From: Zerene cesonia
Taxonomy: Eukaryota; Arthropoda; Insecta; Lepidoptera; Pieridae
Length of the DNA: 64,000 nt
Reading direction: 5' to 3'
Assembly (NCBI RefSeq): GCF_012273895.1
Contig: NC_052116.1
Span: 8,494,001-8,558,000, forward strand
In this document: in pieces, positions 24,600 to 36,772 of the stretch
Numbering within the stretch: the first letter of the stretch is position 1
Layout of the letters: each line of letters opens with the position of its first letter
Position numbers and translations under genes: made by a program
The notes under the pieces: model-generated
The model's input: the letters and a program-made list of their open reading frames with translations, nothing else
The model's database searches: none
Told to the model about the DNA's origin: nothing

Positions 24600-25090
24600 A
24601 TCTTGGTCTATTCCGAAAGATTCTGCGAAACGCGCGGTTTCAAATCCCGCCTTACGATGGACTTTTTTTATCCTGAAAAAAAACATTTTTGTATGTGGTA
24701 GTCGAGCACGCTTCGGCACGAATTGGGCCAGCTCGCACCGGGGAAGTACCACACCCCCACAGAAGACCGACGTGAAATAGCATTCTGCTGTGTTTCGTTC
24801 GGTGAGTGGGGGAGCCGGAGGCCCATATCCTTTTCCTTCCCCTTCCCAGTTCTTTCCTTTATTCCTCTCGCCAATCCTTTCTTAATCCCTTTCCAATTTA
24901 AAGTCGGCAATCCATTTGTGGAGGCGTAGGATCTGTAATCGACTTTACGCCTCTACAAATGTTCATGGGCGGTGGTAGCGCTTACCATCAGGCGTCCCAC
25001 CAGCTCCATTGCCGACCGTGACATAAAAAAAAAAAAAAAAAAAAAAAAACCTTTGTAATACATATTCATGCTATAAAACTAAAAGCTTCA
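24600..25090 (+). repeat. Possible family H copy 3, split by a family C insertion
   Basis: A tRNA-like 3' half with B box (GGTTTCAAATCCC near 24636) and T-run (24661-24669) precedes the family C element at 24691-25049. Just after that element's poly-A comes ATGCTATAAAACTAAAAG, the tail seen in the other two family H copies. The order suggests one older element interrupted by a younger one. Confidence 0.4.
24691..25049 (+). repeat. Family C element, full length, hairpin subfamily
   Basis: GTATGTGGTAGTCGAGCACG to a 24-A tail (25026-25049). Contains the internal inverted repeat CATTTGTGGAGGCGTA / TTACGCCTCTACAAATG (about 24913-24961). The long poly-A suggests a recent insertion. Confidence 0.85.
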
Positions 25091-25464
25091 AACATAAGAA
25101 TACCAACATTAAGACACGATAAGTATTTTCTGTTTACTTTTATTGTAGCGTTTTTGTAATATACAGTACAGAAAAGATCTTATGTAAAATCGTGGAGTCC
25201 TACAATAGAAATAATGCTAATACAAATTCATTAGTCCAGTAACGTAGCTATATTAAGCAGTGCACAACGATACATGGCCAGCGCTCCACTTCGGAAAGAA
25301 ACATCGTACCTTTTGTTTCGAGACGTTATGGGTTGTTGCGTACATCGCTCCGAATTGATTTGTTGCCCCAACATTTACTTGAAGAATATTTCTATTATAG
25401 TCGCAGGTGTGGGACGTATTGTTGGGTTTTTGAGGCCCGATTGCTTTGCTACCAGTACTGAAAA

Positions 25465-25618
25465 TAATGTCTTATGTTTGATTTTACGCGAGTATTATAC
25501 ATTTAGAAAAGAAGCCTCCCCGTGACCACGCTCGCTGTAAAGTGTTCGAAACGTCGGGTTAATAATAAAGAGAATAAATCGCGTTTAAAATCCGTTAAAA
25601 AGATTTCAATTTCTAAAT
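25465..25618 (+). mobile_element. Penelope-like element, internally deleted (termini only)
   Basis: Starts with the same left end as the 16.5-17.1 kb copy (ACGCGAGTATTATACATTTA at about 25484), then jumps directly to its 3' noncoding part (CCCCGTGACCACGCTCGC, TGTTCGAAACGTCGGG) and ends at the same AATTTCTAAAT. The whole coding region is absent. It shows that very short, probably non-autonomous copies of this element exist. Confidence 0.75.
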
Positions 25619-25863
25619 ATATCAGGTATTACATTTCGCAATATAAGCAAATCACATACGCTTATATAAATTGTTTATTTATTTCAATAAACGCAACCAT
25701 ATCCTCTAGCTTAGTAAATATAACTGTAACAAAAAGTCGATTTACGCATCCTGTAAACTATCAAAATTTTGGATTGTCTAGACACTGCACGAACGAAAGA
25801 AATAGTGAAGTTGTTGAAGCCATAACTCTGCTTGGTTAGTAGAGCTTATTAACATAATATCTA

Positions 25864-26065
25864 CTAGCTTTTCGACGACGGCTTCGCTTGCATATTCAAA
25901 AGAAAACATGTAGAGTCTCGTGGTTTTCCTCGCATGGTTCCCGTTCCCGTGAATTTCTCTAGGTGAAAACTACCCTATGTCCTTCCTCATATCCCAATCT
26001 ATCTCGGCACCTAATTTCATCCTAATCGGTCCGGTGATACTATAATTGTATATAGAAGATACCTC
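25864..26065 (+). repeat. RTE-like tail
   Basis: CTAGCTTTTCGACGACGGCT, TTCCCGTTCCCGTGAATTTC, ACCTAATTTCATCCTAATCG. Confidence 0.65.
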
Positions 26066-27366
26066 ACTACAAAAAAACAATTAACAATACAAAATCACTT
26101 TTCCCTCGCTCCATCCCTGTCCCCAGCGACGCGTATTTCCGATGGCTTTAACGAGTCTTCCGTGTCCGTTGGATTTCACGGCTAAGTTCTTAACTGCGTA
26201 ATGTATTGGAAGGTCATTTATCTTATTAGAATCATTTGATGGAACGCCTCATTAAATTTACAGAAAGCTTTGCTTTGCGAATGTCGAATTTTCAAGGGTT
26301 CTTTCTTATTCTAGTGCAGACGCTGACCTTTTGATAGTATCTATTGCTTACAATTTTACTAGTAGGTTTTTAAATACCTTAAACGACTCAATAATTTGAT
26401 ATTAGTAATACTATAATATACATACAATCATACAAACAAACAGGTGAAGTTAAGAAGACGTATGAAAATGCCTCCAAAATTCTACCGCCACCCAGCCTCT
26501 CACGTTAAAAGATATCAATGAATACCATAAGGTAAGATGGTAATGATATACAAGCATGTAATCCTAATGCGGAATGGGAAATTTCAATATTCAAGCCTGA
26601 TCTGGTTTCCCAATAATGTGATTGGATGATATTGCACGATCTGGCTTTAACCGAATGAGAGCAGTTTAAACCGGTTCACGGGGTGACCGGTGCAGCGCTG
26701 AGAAATGAGTGTGAAATAAAAGTTTAAGCTGAAATTTTTGGTATACATATTATTGACAGATAGAAGAAAAGGAATTTCGACTTTCGTGGAGGAGGCAGAA
26801 AATCCATTTTCGTTTAACTATGCAATTTTTGACTTCGTATCAATCCGTTACATTATTTTGTAAAATGTTTTGTCCTCTATACTGTGCTAATATATTAAGT
26901 ACTAGACAAGTCAAAAATGAAAATATACTTTAAAAATAACAAAGCATTTAAATAATGGAACCTTCAGTAAATCAAGTGTCCACATACTTTTAAGAAATTG
27001 TATCCAAACGAATACTACATACACACACATACAAAAATAAACATTGAAACTTAGAACATATCACAAAGTACCTATTTACCTTTCAAACATGGAGTTTAAA
27101 TCGTATTAACAAAGAACTAATCAGATAAAATCACAATACTATAAGCGATAAAGCATTTACGATGTGTTCCATTAATGCGGGAAAACAATACACTTCAGCC
27201 TGGAACAATTCAAATGAACTGTAAAATAAATGGACAATAGCGTCAAGATAATATCACGTCAAGTACAACCGCAGTGGTTCGAGTCACTCGCTATCCACGG
27301 CGGCTAAGAGACCAACGGCAGAAACGCTAAGCGAATATCCTATTCGTTATTTTTCATTGCAGAATG
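26066..27366. other. Non-coding DNA with a GC-rich patch
   Basis: At 26665-26690 there is ACCGGTTCAC..GTGACCGGT, a short imperfect palindrome. No exon seen. Confidence 0.45.
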
Positions 27367-27568
27367 CTAGCTGCGCCCCGCGGTTTTACCCGCGTAAGTC
27401 CGTATCCCGTAGGAATATCGGGATAAAAAGTAGGGTATATGTTATTCCAGTGGTTCAGCTATCTACGTACCAAATTTCATTGTAATCGGTTCAGTAGATT
27501 TTTCGTGAAAGAGCTAAAAACACACACACATACTTACAAACTTTCACATTTATAATATTAGTAGGATA
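27367..27568 (+). repeat. Family A element, full length
   Basis: Complete copy, CTAGCTGCGCCCC to ATTAGTAGGAT; few differences from the window consensus. An opposite-strand copy lies 560 bases downstream. Confidence 0.9.
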
Positions 27569-27742
27569 ATGCGATCTTTTTTGTCGTAAAAGTATTCTTC
27601 ACATGCTTTTACGCGTACCCAAAATAGGAGAAAAAGGCCGTGAGTAGATGCTCTCAGATTCCCACCGTCATAGATTGACTAGAAGACTGCCAATTAAACT
27701 CTTTTCCAGCGTATTGACCACCACTGATTTCGTATCGTGTTA

Positions 27743-27840
27743 TCATCAGCCCATACATATTCCCACTGCTGGGACACAAACCTCCTATGAGCAGTGCGTA
27801 AGGTGTAGAATTCTTTTAATAACCACGCCATCGTATCTGC
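27743..27840 (-). repeat. Family S SINE 3' fragment
   Basis: ATCATCAGCCCATACATATT followed by CCCACTGCTGGGACAC is the reverse complement of the family S 3' end; the rest is lost. Confidence 0.65.
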
Positions 27841-27898
27841 TATGCATCATGCAATATATTACTATAAAATGCAATTTCTGTAAAATGTTATATTTAGT

Positions 27899-28110
27899 AC
27901 TAGACACTCGTCGGCTGAGCCCGGAGATCAAGATTCCTATCACTATAAATATCCTATCACCCAAGTCAGCCTCTCACCCATCACCCTGTCTGTATATCAA
28001 ATTTCATCAAAATCCATACAGCAGTTTCAACGTGATTGACGGAAAAACATCCAAACAAACAAACATTATACTATATAAATATATTTTACGTTGATGATAT
28101 TAGCGTGATC
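27899..28110 (+). repeat. Family B (RTE-like tail)
   Basis: Plus copy between the two family A elements at 27.4 and 28.1 kb; TCAAGATTCCTATCAC, AATTTCATCAAAATCCATAC, CAACGTGATTGACGG. Confidence 0.75.
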
Positions 28111-28128
28111 TATACAAAACTTGCTACT

Positions 28129-28340
28129 ATCCTACTAGTCCTACTAATATTATAAATTCGAAAAAAAGTTTGTATGGATGTGTGTGTGTTTGTTGCTCTT
28201 TTACGCAAAAACTACTGAACCGATTGCAATGATATTTGGTACGTAGACAGCTGGACAACTGGAATAACATATAGGCAACTTTTTATCTCGATATTCCCAC
28301 GGGATACGGACTTACGCGGGTGAAACCGCGGGGAGCAACT
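28129..28340 (-). repeat. Family A element, full length
   Basis: Reverse copy; a duplicated CCTACTAGTCCTACTAATAT at its 3' edge. Together with the copy at 27.4 kb it forms a long inverted pair. Confidence 0.9.
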
Positions 28341-29498
28341 ATTTTATTATATTCTATTTAGAGCTACATTACATCGCTTGTTCCATGGCTGGACTTGACT
28401 AAGAGCTAATCTAGCACAGTGTGGTGTAATTAGCGATCCGCAGTGAGCGCCACAAAACGCCTCGTTAATCTCTCAAGATGCTTACAACTTTAGCAATGCC
28501 ACGGAAAATATAAGATTTAACATTTATTAGTTGTGACTGAGAACTAATAGCGAGTGAACAGGCTTCATTGGATCGTTGTTTGATCCTGTTCAAATTAATG
28601 TTGTTTTTTGTCGAAATTTAACGGCCAATCTTGTTTAATAGTGGAGTTAGGTGGATATTGAAAGCAGTACTTCTGAATAGTTTGAGGCGAATAACTTGAA
28701 AATGTTTTTCATAATATATCCTTAGAGACTGTCATTAAAACAATATGTATTTATCACTTTGAGAAGAAAATATGGCCTGTTCCATCTTTATCATATTTTT
28801 TGTCTTTATTCATATCTATTTGAATAAGTTATATAGTCATAATGATAAACTGTTGTATTTTTACATTGGGTTTTTTTCAGTCAGGGTAGTAGTAGTAGCT
28901 AAACTCTGCAAGACTATGGCTTGCGACCCTTCATGTAGACCATGAGGAAGTCTTACGACGCTTGTCCACGGTGATATCATTATTCATAGAGATATTATTG
29001 ACGTTCTCTACATTTACTCAGCTCTGGTTGAGTTTAATATTTATTTATATATGTATTTACGAAATTTAAAAGACAGTTTATCTGTAAAATCATATATACA
29101 TAATCCACGGTGTGTGTCTAAAAACTTATTCCATTTTCTCAAATTAATTTCTAAAATTAAAGATCATTTAGAATGCTATAAATGAATCGCGTTGAAAGTC
29201 ATACAAAAATTACATCTCATGCGATTCTATTGTAAATCCTCCATTCGATTTTATTCAAAAACGAGGGAAATTGTTCAAAAGCTCCGACCTCCCAGTGCCG
29301 AAACCTAAACTAGACCTCTGATCGAAAAAGTAGAAGCATATTCAATATAATTCACGGACCCTAAAACTGGGATAGCGATCGTTCGTCGCAACCGCAACGC
29401 ACCCTTCCGATAAATCAAATTCCGACCGATCGTAAGCAATTTACATTTTATCTACTGCTTTATCTCTTCGGGAGTCCATTTATCAATCAGTACTGTAC

Positions 29499-29508
29499 NN
29501 NNNNNNNN
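29499..29508. other. Assembly gap (10 N)
   Basis: Ten N between otherwise ordinary AT-rich sequence; probably a scaffolding join of different origin from the 1000-N gaps. Confidence 0.95.
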
Positions 29509-30378
29509 GACGACGTAATGGAACGCTTTTTGGTTATCTGTGTGTTAATTTTTTTTTTTCTTTGAGTGACACTGACAGGAGTGGGTACGTAAGTGACAGT
29601 GATAGAAAGCGGGATTGGGTTGCGAGTTGCCAGTAAAGAAAATTAAAAAGACGGTGATAAAAAATCAAATGCAATTCTAGAAAGGTTGGAACAAATTTGA
29701 AACGAGATTTGTGGAATCGAGTGTAAAGAAAGTGTATCGAGAAAATTGACAATTCAAATTTACTAAGAAAGTACCAATTTATAAGTACTAATTTATGAGA
29801 CAGTCAGTGTTATAACAAAATATATTGTATTAAATTAAATTCTCCTGTGTCATCACAACTTAAATTTATTCCATACATTTTACTTATTAGGTAAAGTACT
29901 TTCGATATCAGTCTGAAGTTTTCTCTATAATAGTTATGGAAAAATCGCCTCTGCACACTCTACGATGTTATATGAAAACTTATTTATTTTACCAAACCTT
30001 TAAATGTCAACGAATCATTTATAATTTGAAAAAAATGTTCTTGTAATTAAACATTTACTCATTTTCGTACAACACCGACTCAATTGCCGCATCCATTTAA
30101 ACAGAATTCTAGAAAGTTCTTTCTTTAAGCTATTAAGCAGTCTCACCTCCACATAAACAGACATTTGAATTCCCGAAATGTAGACATTAATCTGTCACGT
30201 AAACAAAATATACAGGCACGATTATATCGTACACAATTTGCAATGGCGGGTAAGTAATGTGGAAATTTGATGAGGGGGTAATGGTGGGGGGTAACGAACC
30301 GTGACGTCAGACCTTTTGACTGCTCCACGAAGTGAGAAAAATGGATGCGGTTATTTATGTATTTTATTTTAATAAATA

Positions 30379-30475
30379 CTAGCTTTTGCCTGCAGTTTCG
30401 CACGCTATATATTAAATAAACTCCCATCAAAATCTATTGCGAAATTTTAAAGATCTAAGCAAACAGACACAGAGA
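30379..30475 (+). repeat. RTE-like tail, internally deleted
   Basis: ACTAGCTTTTGCCTGCAGTT, CTCCCATCAAAATCTATTGC, GACACAGAGAAGGCGGC; the middle is lost. Confidence 0.55.
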
Positions 30476-31007
30476 AGGCGGCAATCGACTTGTTTTATAC
30501 TATGTAGATTAACATAGAAAATTGTGTGTCTTTTAGGAATAATGTTTTTCATGCGTAGATTCGAAAAATTTCTATAAATAATTTTACTCCCTTGAAATTC
30601 AGAATGATAAGCATACATTCAACCATTACGTACAGTGATAATGTATATTATTAAATTTTCGATTTATTATTATTAAATGTGCCTCTCTGGCTTGAAAGAA
30701 AAACCTCATTTTAAATGTATAATTTTAGGTCACAATGCAACGTGCATATAACTCACACATAAAAACACAAAAATTTTACGCTCCAATGCTTTATACACAA
30801 AATCAAAAAGCATCATATTGAGGCGGTTTTAACGCATATAATAAGTTTATTATGAGAAGCATAATTATACAATTTTTACTATTCTAATGTTTACGAATAA
30901 TACATGTGCATTCTTCATAACATATTCAAAAATGCAATGCAAGGAAAAAACTTCTTCTTCAACTCATTTCCCATAAATCTTCGAACATGACAACCAATCT
31001 AAATATA

Positions 31008-31240
31008 TAACTCAAAGGTTGACTGACTGACTGACTGACATAGAGATCTATCAACGTACAGCCCAAACCAATGGGCAGATCAGGCTGAAATTTGGCATGC
31101 AGATAGATGTTATGACGTAGGCAGCCGCTATGAAAGGATTTTGATAAATTCTACCCCCAAGGGGAAAAAGGGTATGATACGAGTGTGTACCATGAATATT
31201 TATTAAGGACAAAGGCGATACTGCGGGCAACAGCTAGTTT
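31008..31240 (-). repeat. RTE-like tail with (GACT)n
   Basis: Reverse copy: ATATATAACTCAAAGGTTGA, repeated GACT units, AGGCTGAAATTTGGCATGCA, ending GGGCAACAGCTAGTTT. Confidence 0.7.
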
Positions 31241-31526
31241 AATAATAAAATACCGTGTCCACACTAACAGGCTCCGACATTGAGACGAATTTTTCTCAAA
31301 GGCTTCCCCCACTTTGCTTAAGCATCCATGTAACGTAAGACTTGATCTTTTCTTTTGCGAGATTTCATTAGCGCCACGAAATGACAGCTTTTTTATCTCA
31401 CCCATTTTAATTATTAATTTTTTTAACGCGAATTTCATGTAAAAATGTTTTACTTGCAACCTTTTTTACATTCATAATGCTATTTTTGTCTTGTTTCGTG
31501 TTTCAATCTTAATATATATCATTATA

Positions 31527-31686
31527 CTAGCGGTCCGCCTCGGCTTCGCCCGTGGTACATATATAGCCTTCCTCAAAAAATGGGCTATCTAACACTGAAA
31601 GAATTTTTCAATCGGACCAGTGGTTCCTGAAATTAGTGCGTTCAAACAAACAAACAAACTCTTCAGCATTATAATATTAGTATAGA
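31527..31686 (+). repeat. RTE-like tail
   Basis: ACTAGCGGTCCGCCTCGGCT, ATTTTTCAATCGGACCAGTG, ending TATAATATTAGTATAGATA. Confidence 0.7.
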
Positions 31687-31890
31687 TACAATGTTTGATC
31701 TTTTTTTATTCTATATATATTTAAAAGGGAGTTGTTGAGGATTTCGCATTCACTGCTTAAGACCGGCACAATCTGTTTAGAAATAAGGAAAGTTTTATTT
31801 TTCGAAAGTCCGGGTATTCCCGAAAACATGATAATCTTAAATGTAGATATTAAGTTTTCTTGTCTTACATTGAATACATCGTAACTTTAG

Positions 31891-32225
31891 TATGTGTGCG
31901 TCGAGCATGCTTCAGCACGAATAGGCCAGCTTGCACTGGGGAAGTACCACACCCTCACATTAAACCGGCGCGAAATAATAGCATGCAATTGTGTTTCGTT
32001 CGGTGAGTGGGGGAGCCGGAGGCCCGTTTCCTCACCCTTCCCAGTTCATTTCTTCTTTCCACTCATCAATCCTTTCCTTATCCCTTATCCCCTAAAAGCG
32101 GACAGAGCATTCGCGAAAGAACTACCTCTGCAAATGTTCATGGGCGGTGGTGATCGCTTACCATGAGGCGAATCACCAGCTCAGTTGCCGGCTATGACAT
32201 AAAAAAAATTAAAATTAAAAAAAAT
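31891..32225 (+). repeat. Family C element, full length, no hairpin
   Basis: TATGTGTGCGTCGAGCATGC to GGCTATGACATAAAAAAAA; between the T/C-rich block and the CATGGGCGGTGGTGATCGCT end there is CTACCTCTGCAAATG without a matching left arm. Confidence 0.85.
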
Positions 32226-33534
32226 ACCGTTTCAGCATTTCCTATGCTGACCGATCTCAGTAATACACCCTGTATAAATACAGAAATATTCTTCGTAACT
32301 TATTCCGTTTGTTATTAAACAAAACCTTCAGCTGTATAAACAATAATACTTTAAGAATAACTGAAGTCTAGCAATTCTGATGGTATAAATTAAAAGAAAC
32401 TCATACAAGCAAATTTTTCATTCTGTATATATTATGCAATTACCAAATAAAACCGGCCCAGTGTGATTTAGACCCGCATGTCAATGGGTTCCATATTTTA
32501 TATCTTTTGATCCCGTTGACCTGCAAGGTTGATTTTTCACAGTTAAAAAAAAAGCGACTGTTGTTCTTTTTTCTTTTCTCATTTCTTCTAAACTATTTCT
32601 ATTCTATTATATTTTAATAACGGTTCTTATTCTAATTATTCAGTTAAGCCCAGAAAAGCTTCGGGTGGAAGCTTGTGTATCATATTTACATTTCCACACT
32701 TTTACTATGCGTGTGCTATAATATTTTGCTTCCTATCAAATTTCATGATTCTAATTCAATGGTAAGTACCCTATAAATTTTTCATATTGTGAGTGAAATA
32801 AATCTTTTGATCTAGTTCACCTATTCTTTGAAGTTTTCAAGGTTTAATAAGATAGACATGAATATTTGTTATCAACTTTATATCTAAAAACATTAATAAA
32901 AAAAAGTCTTAACAGACAAACAGATGGACAACGATGTAGATATGGAATATATGTAGGCCCATAAGAGTTTCGTTTTTATCCTTTGTAACTACGGAGCCCT
33001 AAAAAGTATACTTCCAAGTATCCTGACTAACTTTAATGTCGTTGTCAAAATTCTATATAATTTTATCCTTTACCTAATTGCTAGGCAACTTTAACAATTT
33101 GTCTTTCTTGAAACAAAGAGGAAATTAAAAAGGATAATAACGAAATTTGTCAAACCATCGTCAATTGTTGTTGGCTGTGTAACTTTTGGACATTAATATT
33201 GGCAACAGTTAAAAAAAACCAACAAAACACGCCTTAATTATTAAATCAACGGAATTGCCTCTTATATACGTAAGGAAATAATTTAATCCTGGCGGTCTGG
33301 AGTATAAAATAAACTCATGAAATTATATAATTATCATCCTTAATAAGTTTAAAAATTTGAAATAAATCTTTCTGTTTAAAATATGTCAAATTGAGTCCAA
33401 TGGAGTAGGTTACATACATAATAAGGGACAAGATTATAAAGAAAAAAATGCATCTATTTATGCTCACATTGTAAACAAATTTACATGATAAAAAGGCATG
33501 ACGATGGACTATTCTTGATACTAGACCCTTTAGA

Positions 33535-33821
33535 AAAGCATTGGTGACTCAGTGGTGAGAACCTCGGACTTCAAAATCGATAAGTCGAGGTTCGAGACCG
33601 GGGCGAGTGTGTAGGAAATAAATTGATTTTTCAACTTATTTGCACATGTGGATAACATCACCACTGCTTAAAACGGTGAAGGAAAACATCGTGAGGAAAC
33701 CGGCATGTCCAAGAATCAAAAGAGTTCCATGACATGCGACATCTGCCAACCCGCACTAAACCTCCTAAACCCTCATAGGAGGCCTGTGTCCCAGCTGTGG
33801 GAAAATATATGGGCTGATAAT
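33535..33821 (+). repeat. tRNA-headed SINE with LINE-type 3' end (family S), full length
   Basis: A box TGACTCAGTGG, B box GGTTCGAGACC, central body containing AACATCGTGAGGAAACC, and the 3' end CCCAGCTGTGGGAAAATATA followed by GGGCTGATAATGAT. A decayed direct repeat (GATACTxGACC(C)TTTxGA) lies at 33517-33534 and 33822-33838. Matches the common lepidopteran SINE layout; family name not verified. Confidence 0.8.
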
Positions 33822-34404
33822 GATACTTGACCTTTGGAATAAGCAATCGACGCTTTCCACTCCATGAGATTTAATCCCGTATTAAAGCATGTTAAAAACA
33901 AAAAAACATAAAACAAAATACAGTCTTATAATTATAATAAAACCCAGATACAATGTAAAAAATGTAACAGTACATTATTGAAACAGGATTCTACGTGAAA
34001 CATACAAAGTGAAGCATTGAGAACATACATCCAACGATAATAATCCGTCCTTTTTTATTATTTCTTTCACAAAGAAAACCGCGGGAAAGTCGGCACATTT
34101 CAGAGGTTATTGTGCGCCGCTACTTGAAAAACTCGAATCATAACAATATTTATATAAAACTGGCTGAATCACGTCACTTCGTCTGTTTCTAAAAGAAATA
34201 TTTTTACCCATCTTGCGTCATTTCATTATGTATAATCACTCCTAGATCCTATCAGATAGTGTAATACTCTAATTTACGAGTGAGTTTGTGGAAATATACA
34301 TAAAACGTTTAATTTTAAATAGTCTTTCGTATTTAATTGGCTCCTCCGTAACACACCAAATTAAAAGAGCTTAGTTTCTTTATTATTGATATCCATTTCT
34401 TTTT

Positions 34405-34545
34405 CCTTACTTTACTCAGTCCATTCCTTCTATCCAGTGGTAAATCCTTTCCTTTCCCCTTTTCCCTTAAAAGCGGGTAACGCTTATCGCATACTATGAG
34501 GCGAACCATCAGCTCAGTTGCCTGCTTATGCCATAAAAAAATAAT
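34405..34545 (+). repeat. Family C element, 3' part
   Basis: T/C-rich block, AAAAGCGGGTAACGC, then GAGGCGAACCATCAGCTCAG and short A tail; internally deleted. Confidence 0.7.
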
Positions 34546-34902
34546 ACTTTTAGGTATATATAATAAGTTCTACGGTTTCTCTCTCTAGTCTTCGTCTCAT
34601 TAATTTAAAGGCAGCAATCATCAGACTGAGAGTTCCATACATATTCAACGCTTCATGGAGTTCATCTTACAGCCACAGTTGCTGGAGACGGTGACGGATA
34701 TGAAATGTTATGTGATAAAAGCGTTTCGAATGAGTAAGCCTCGTGCAATTTAATTGAAGGAAACTTATCTGAAGTAAGCTAATATAGATGTATTAAAAAA
34801 TTATTTCAACTTCTGAAACTGTATTAAACTAACTATTACTACTATTTAACATTACTACATATCTTTAGAAACTGTAATAATTATTAATAGGAAAATAGGA
34901 AT

Positions 34903-34969
34903 CTCTCCGGCGGGGAATCGAACCCCGGTACAAGACAGGCAGGGATACTGTCTACTATACTACCGAAAA
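34903..34969 (-). pseudogene. Decayed tRNA-Asp copy
   Basis: The acceptor/T-arm half and the D-arm half match the intact tRNA-Asp, but about 5 nt are lost and several bases changed in the anticodon 3' stem and variable region, so the anticodon stem cannot form; the acceptor 5' end is also altered. It lies 190 bases from an intact copy in the same orientation. Likely non-functional. Confidence 0.85.
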
Positions 34970-35159
34970 TTGTGTTAAAAAATTCGAAAATATTACATTT
35001 ATCTTAAGCTATATATTAAGTGTTAAACTATAATACTAATTTCTCAAAAAAAAAAAATAATTGAACCGACAAAAAAAAACGATAAATTTTGTACTTCTTA
35101 AGACCTGAAAATTCCGATCAACCAATAAAATTAAAGAAAGTTTATTCCAAAAGAGAGTT

Positions 35160-35231
35160 CTCTCCGGCGGGGAATCGAACCCCGGTCTCCCGCGTGACAG
35201 GCGGGGATACTGACCACTATACTACCGAAGA
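35160..35231 (-). tRNA. tRNA-Asp (anticodon GTC)
   Basis: Identical 72-nt gene on the minus strand, with a T4 terminator just past its 3' end. It lies 95 bases upstream of the 1000-N gap, while the 36.7-kb copy is on the other side of that gap, so further copies could be hidden there. Confidence 0.97.
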
Positions 35232-35326
35232 TGTTGTTTGACAAGCGAAATTTGTTGGATATTTGGTTTTCTTTAAAAAACAATGTAAAAGGAGATTTTA
35301 TACTAGGTACATTCCATTTTCAATGT

Positions 35327-36326
35327 NNNNNNNNNNNNNNNNNNNNNNNNNNNNNNNNNNNNNNNNNNNNNNNNNNNNNNNNNNNNNNNNNNNNNNNNNN
35401 NNNNNNNNNNNNNNNNNNNNNNNNNNNNNNNNNNNNNNNNNNNNNNNNNNNNNNNNNNNNNNNNNNNNNNNNNNNNNNNNNNNNNNNNNNNNNNNNNNNN
35501 NNNNNNNNNNNNNNNNNNNNNNNNNNNNNNNNNNNNNNNNNNNNNNNNNNNNNNNNNNNNNNNNNNNNNNNNNNNNNNNNNNNNNNNNNNNNNNNNNNNN
35601 NNNNNNNNNNNNNNNNNNNNNNNNNNNNNNNNNNNNNNNNNNNNNNNNNNNNNNNNNNNNNNNNNNNNNNNNNNNNNNNNNNNNNNNNNNNNNNNNNNNN
35701 NNNNNNNNNNNNNNNNNNNNNNNNNNNNNNNNNNNNNNNNNNNNNNNNNNNNNNNNNNNNNNNNNNNNNNNNNNNNNNNNNNNNNNNNNNNNNNNNNNNN
35801 NNNNNNNNNNNNNNNNNNNNNNNNNNNNNNNNNNNNNNNNNNNNNNNNNNNNNNNNNNNNNNNNNNNNNNNNNNNNNNNNNNNNNNNNNNNNNNNNNNNN
35901 NNNNNNNNNNNNNNNNNNNNNNNNNNNNNNNNNNNNNNNNNNNNNNNNNNNNNNNNNNNNNNNNNNNNNNNNNNNNNNNNNNNNNNNNNNNNNNNNNNNN
36001 NNNNNNNNNNNNNNNNNNNNNNNNNNNNNNNNNNNNNNNNNNNNNNNNNNNNNNNNNNNNNNNNNNNNNNNNNNNNNNNNNNNNNNNNNNNNNNNNNNNN
36101 NNNNNNNNNNNNNNNNNNNNNNNNNNNNNNNNNNNNNNNNNNNNNNNNNNNNNNNNNNNNNNNNNNNNNNNNNNNNNNNNNNNNNNNNNNNNNNNNNNNN
36201 NNNNNNNNNNNNNNNNNNNNNNNNNNNNNNNNNNNNNNNNNNNNNNNNNNNNNNNNNNNNNNNNNNNNNNNNNNNNNNNNNNNNNNNNNNNNNNNNNNNN
36301 NNNNNNNNNNNNNNNNNNNNNNNNNN
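35327..36326. other. Assembly gap (1000 N)
   Basis: Exactly 1000 N; the right edge starts in the middle of a family A copy. Flanked on both sides by tRNA-Asp genes. Confidence 0.99.
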
Positions 36327-36448
36327 CTAGTTGTCCAGCTATCTACGTACCAAATTTCATTGCAATCGGTTCAGCAGTTTTTGCCTGAAAGAGCAATAAA
36401 CACATACACATCCTTACAAACTTTCGCATTAATGATATTTGTAGGATA
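36327..36448 (+). repeat. Family A element, 3' part at gap edge
   Basis: Starts mid-element (GTTGTCCAGCTATCTACGTA) right after the N gap and ends near GATATTTGTAGGAT. Confidence 0.85.
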
Positions 36449-36700
36449 GGATTAAATAACATAAATATTATTTATAATAAATACTTTAACAATTATCGCA
36501 ACGAATGAAACGCGATATGCTGGTATGTTGATAACTAATCAAATCTTTTTACAACAAAGGTGATATAAATTTTTGCGTGGACATGCTTTTAAAATTTAAA
36601 ATGTATGTTTAAATTTATTGTATCTATCTATCTATGTTTATAAAAAGTTACTACTATAATAAAGTGCTTATAAACATTTTAATATAGATACAAAAAGCAT

Positions 36701-36772
36701 CTCTCCGGCGGGGAATCGAACCCCGGTCTCCCGCGTGACAGGCGGGGATACTGACCACTATACTACCGAAGA
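36701..36772 (-). tRNA. tRNA-Asp (anticodon GTC)
   Basis: Reverse complement is identical over all 72 nt to the copy at 46512-46583, so all stems and both internal promoter boxes are intact. A T5 run follows the 3' end on the minus strand (aaaaa at 36692-36696). Flanking DNA is unlike that of the other copies, so this is not a recent large duplication. Confidence 0.97.

Larger units (their letters stand above)
28341..31007. other. AT-rich DNA without a recognisable gene
   Basis: Includes the 10-N gap and an RTE-like piece at 30.4 kb. The stretch 29.28-29.48 kb is less AT-rich but has no clear frame. Confidence 0.45.
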
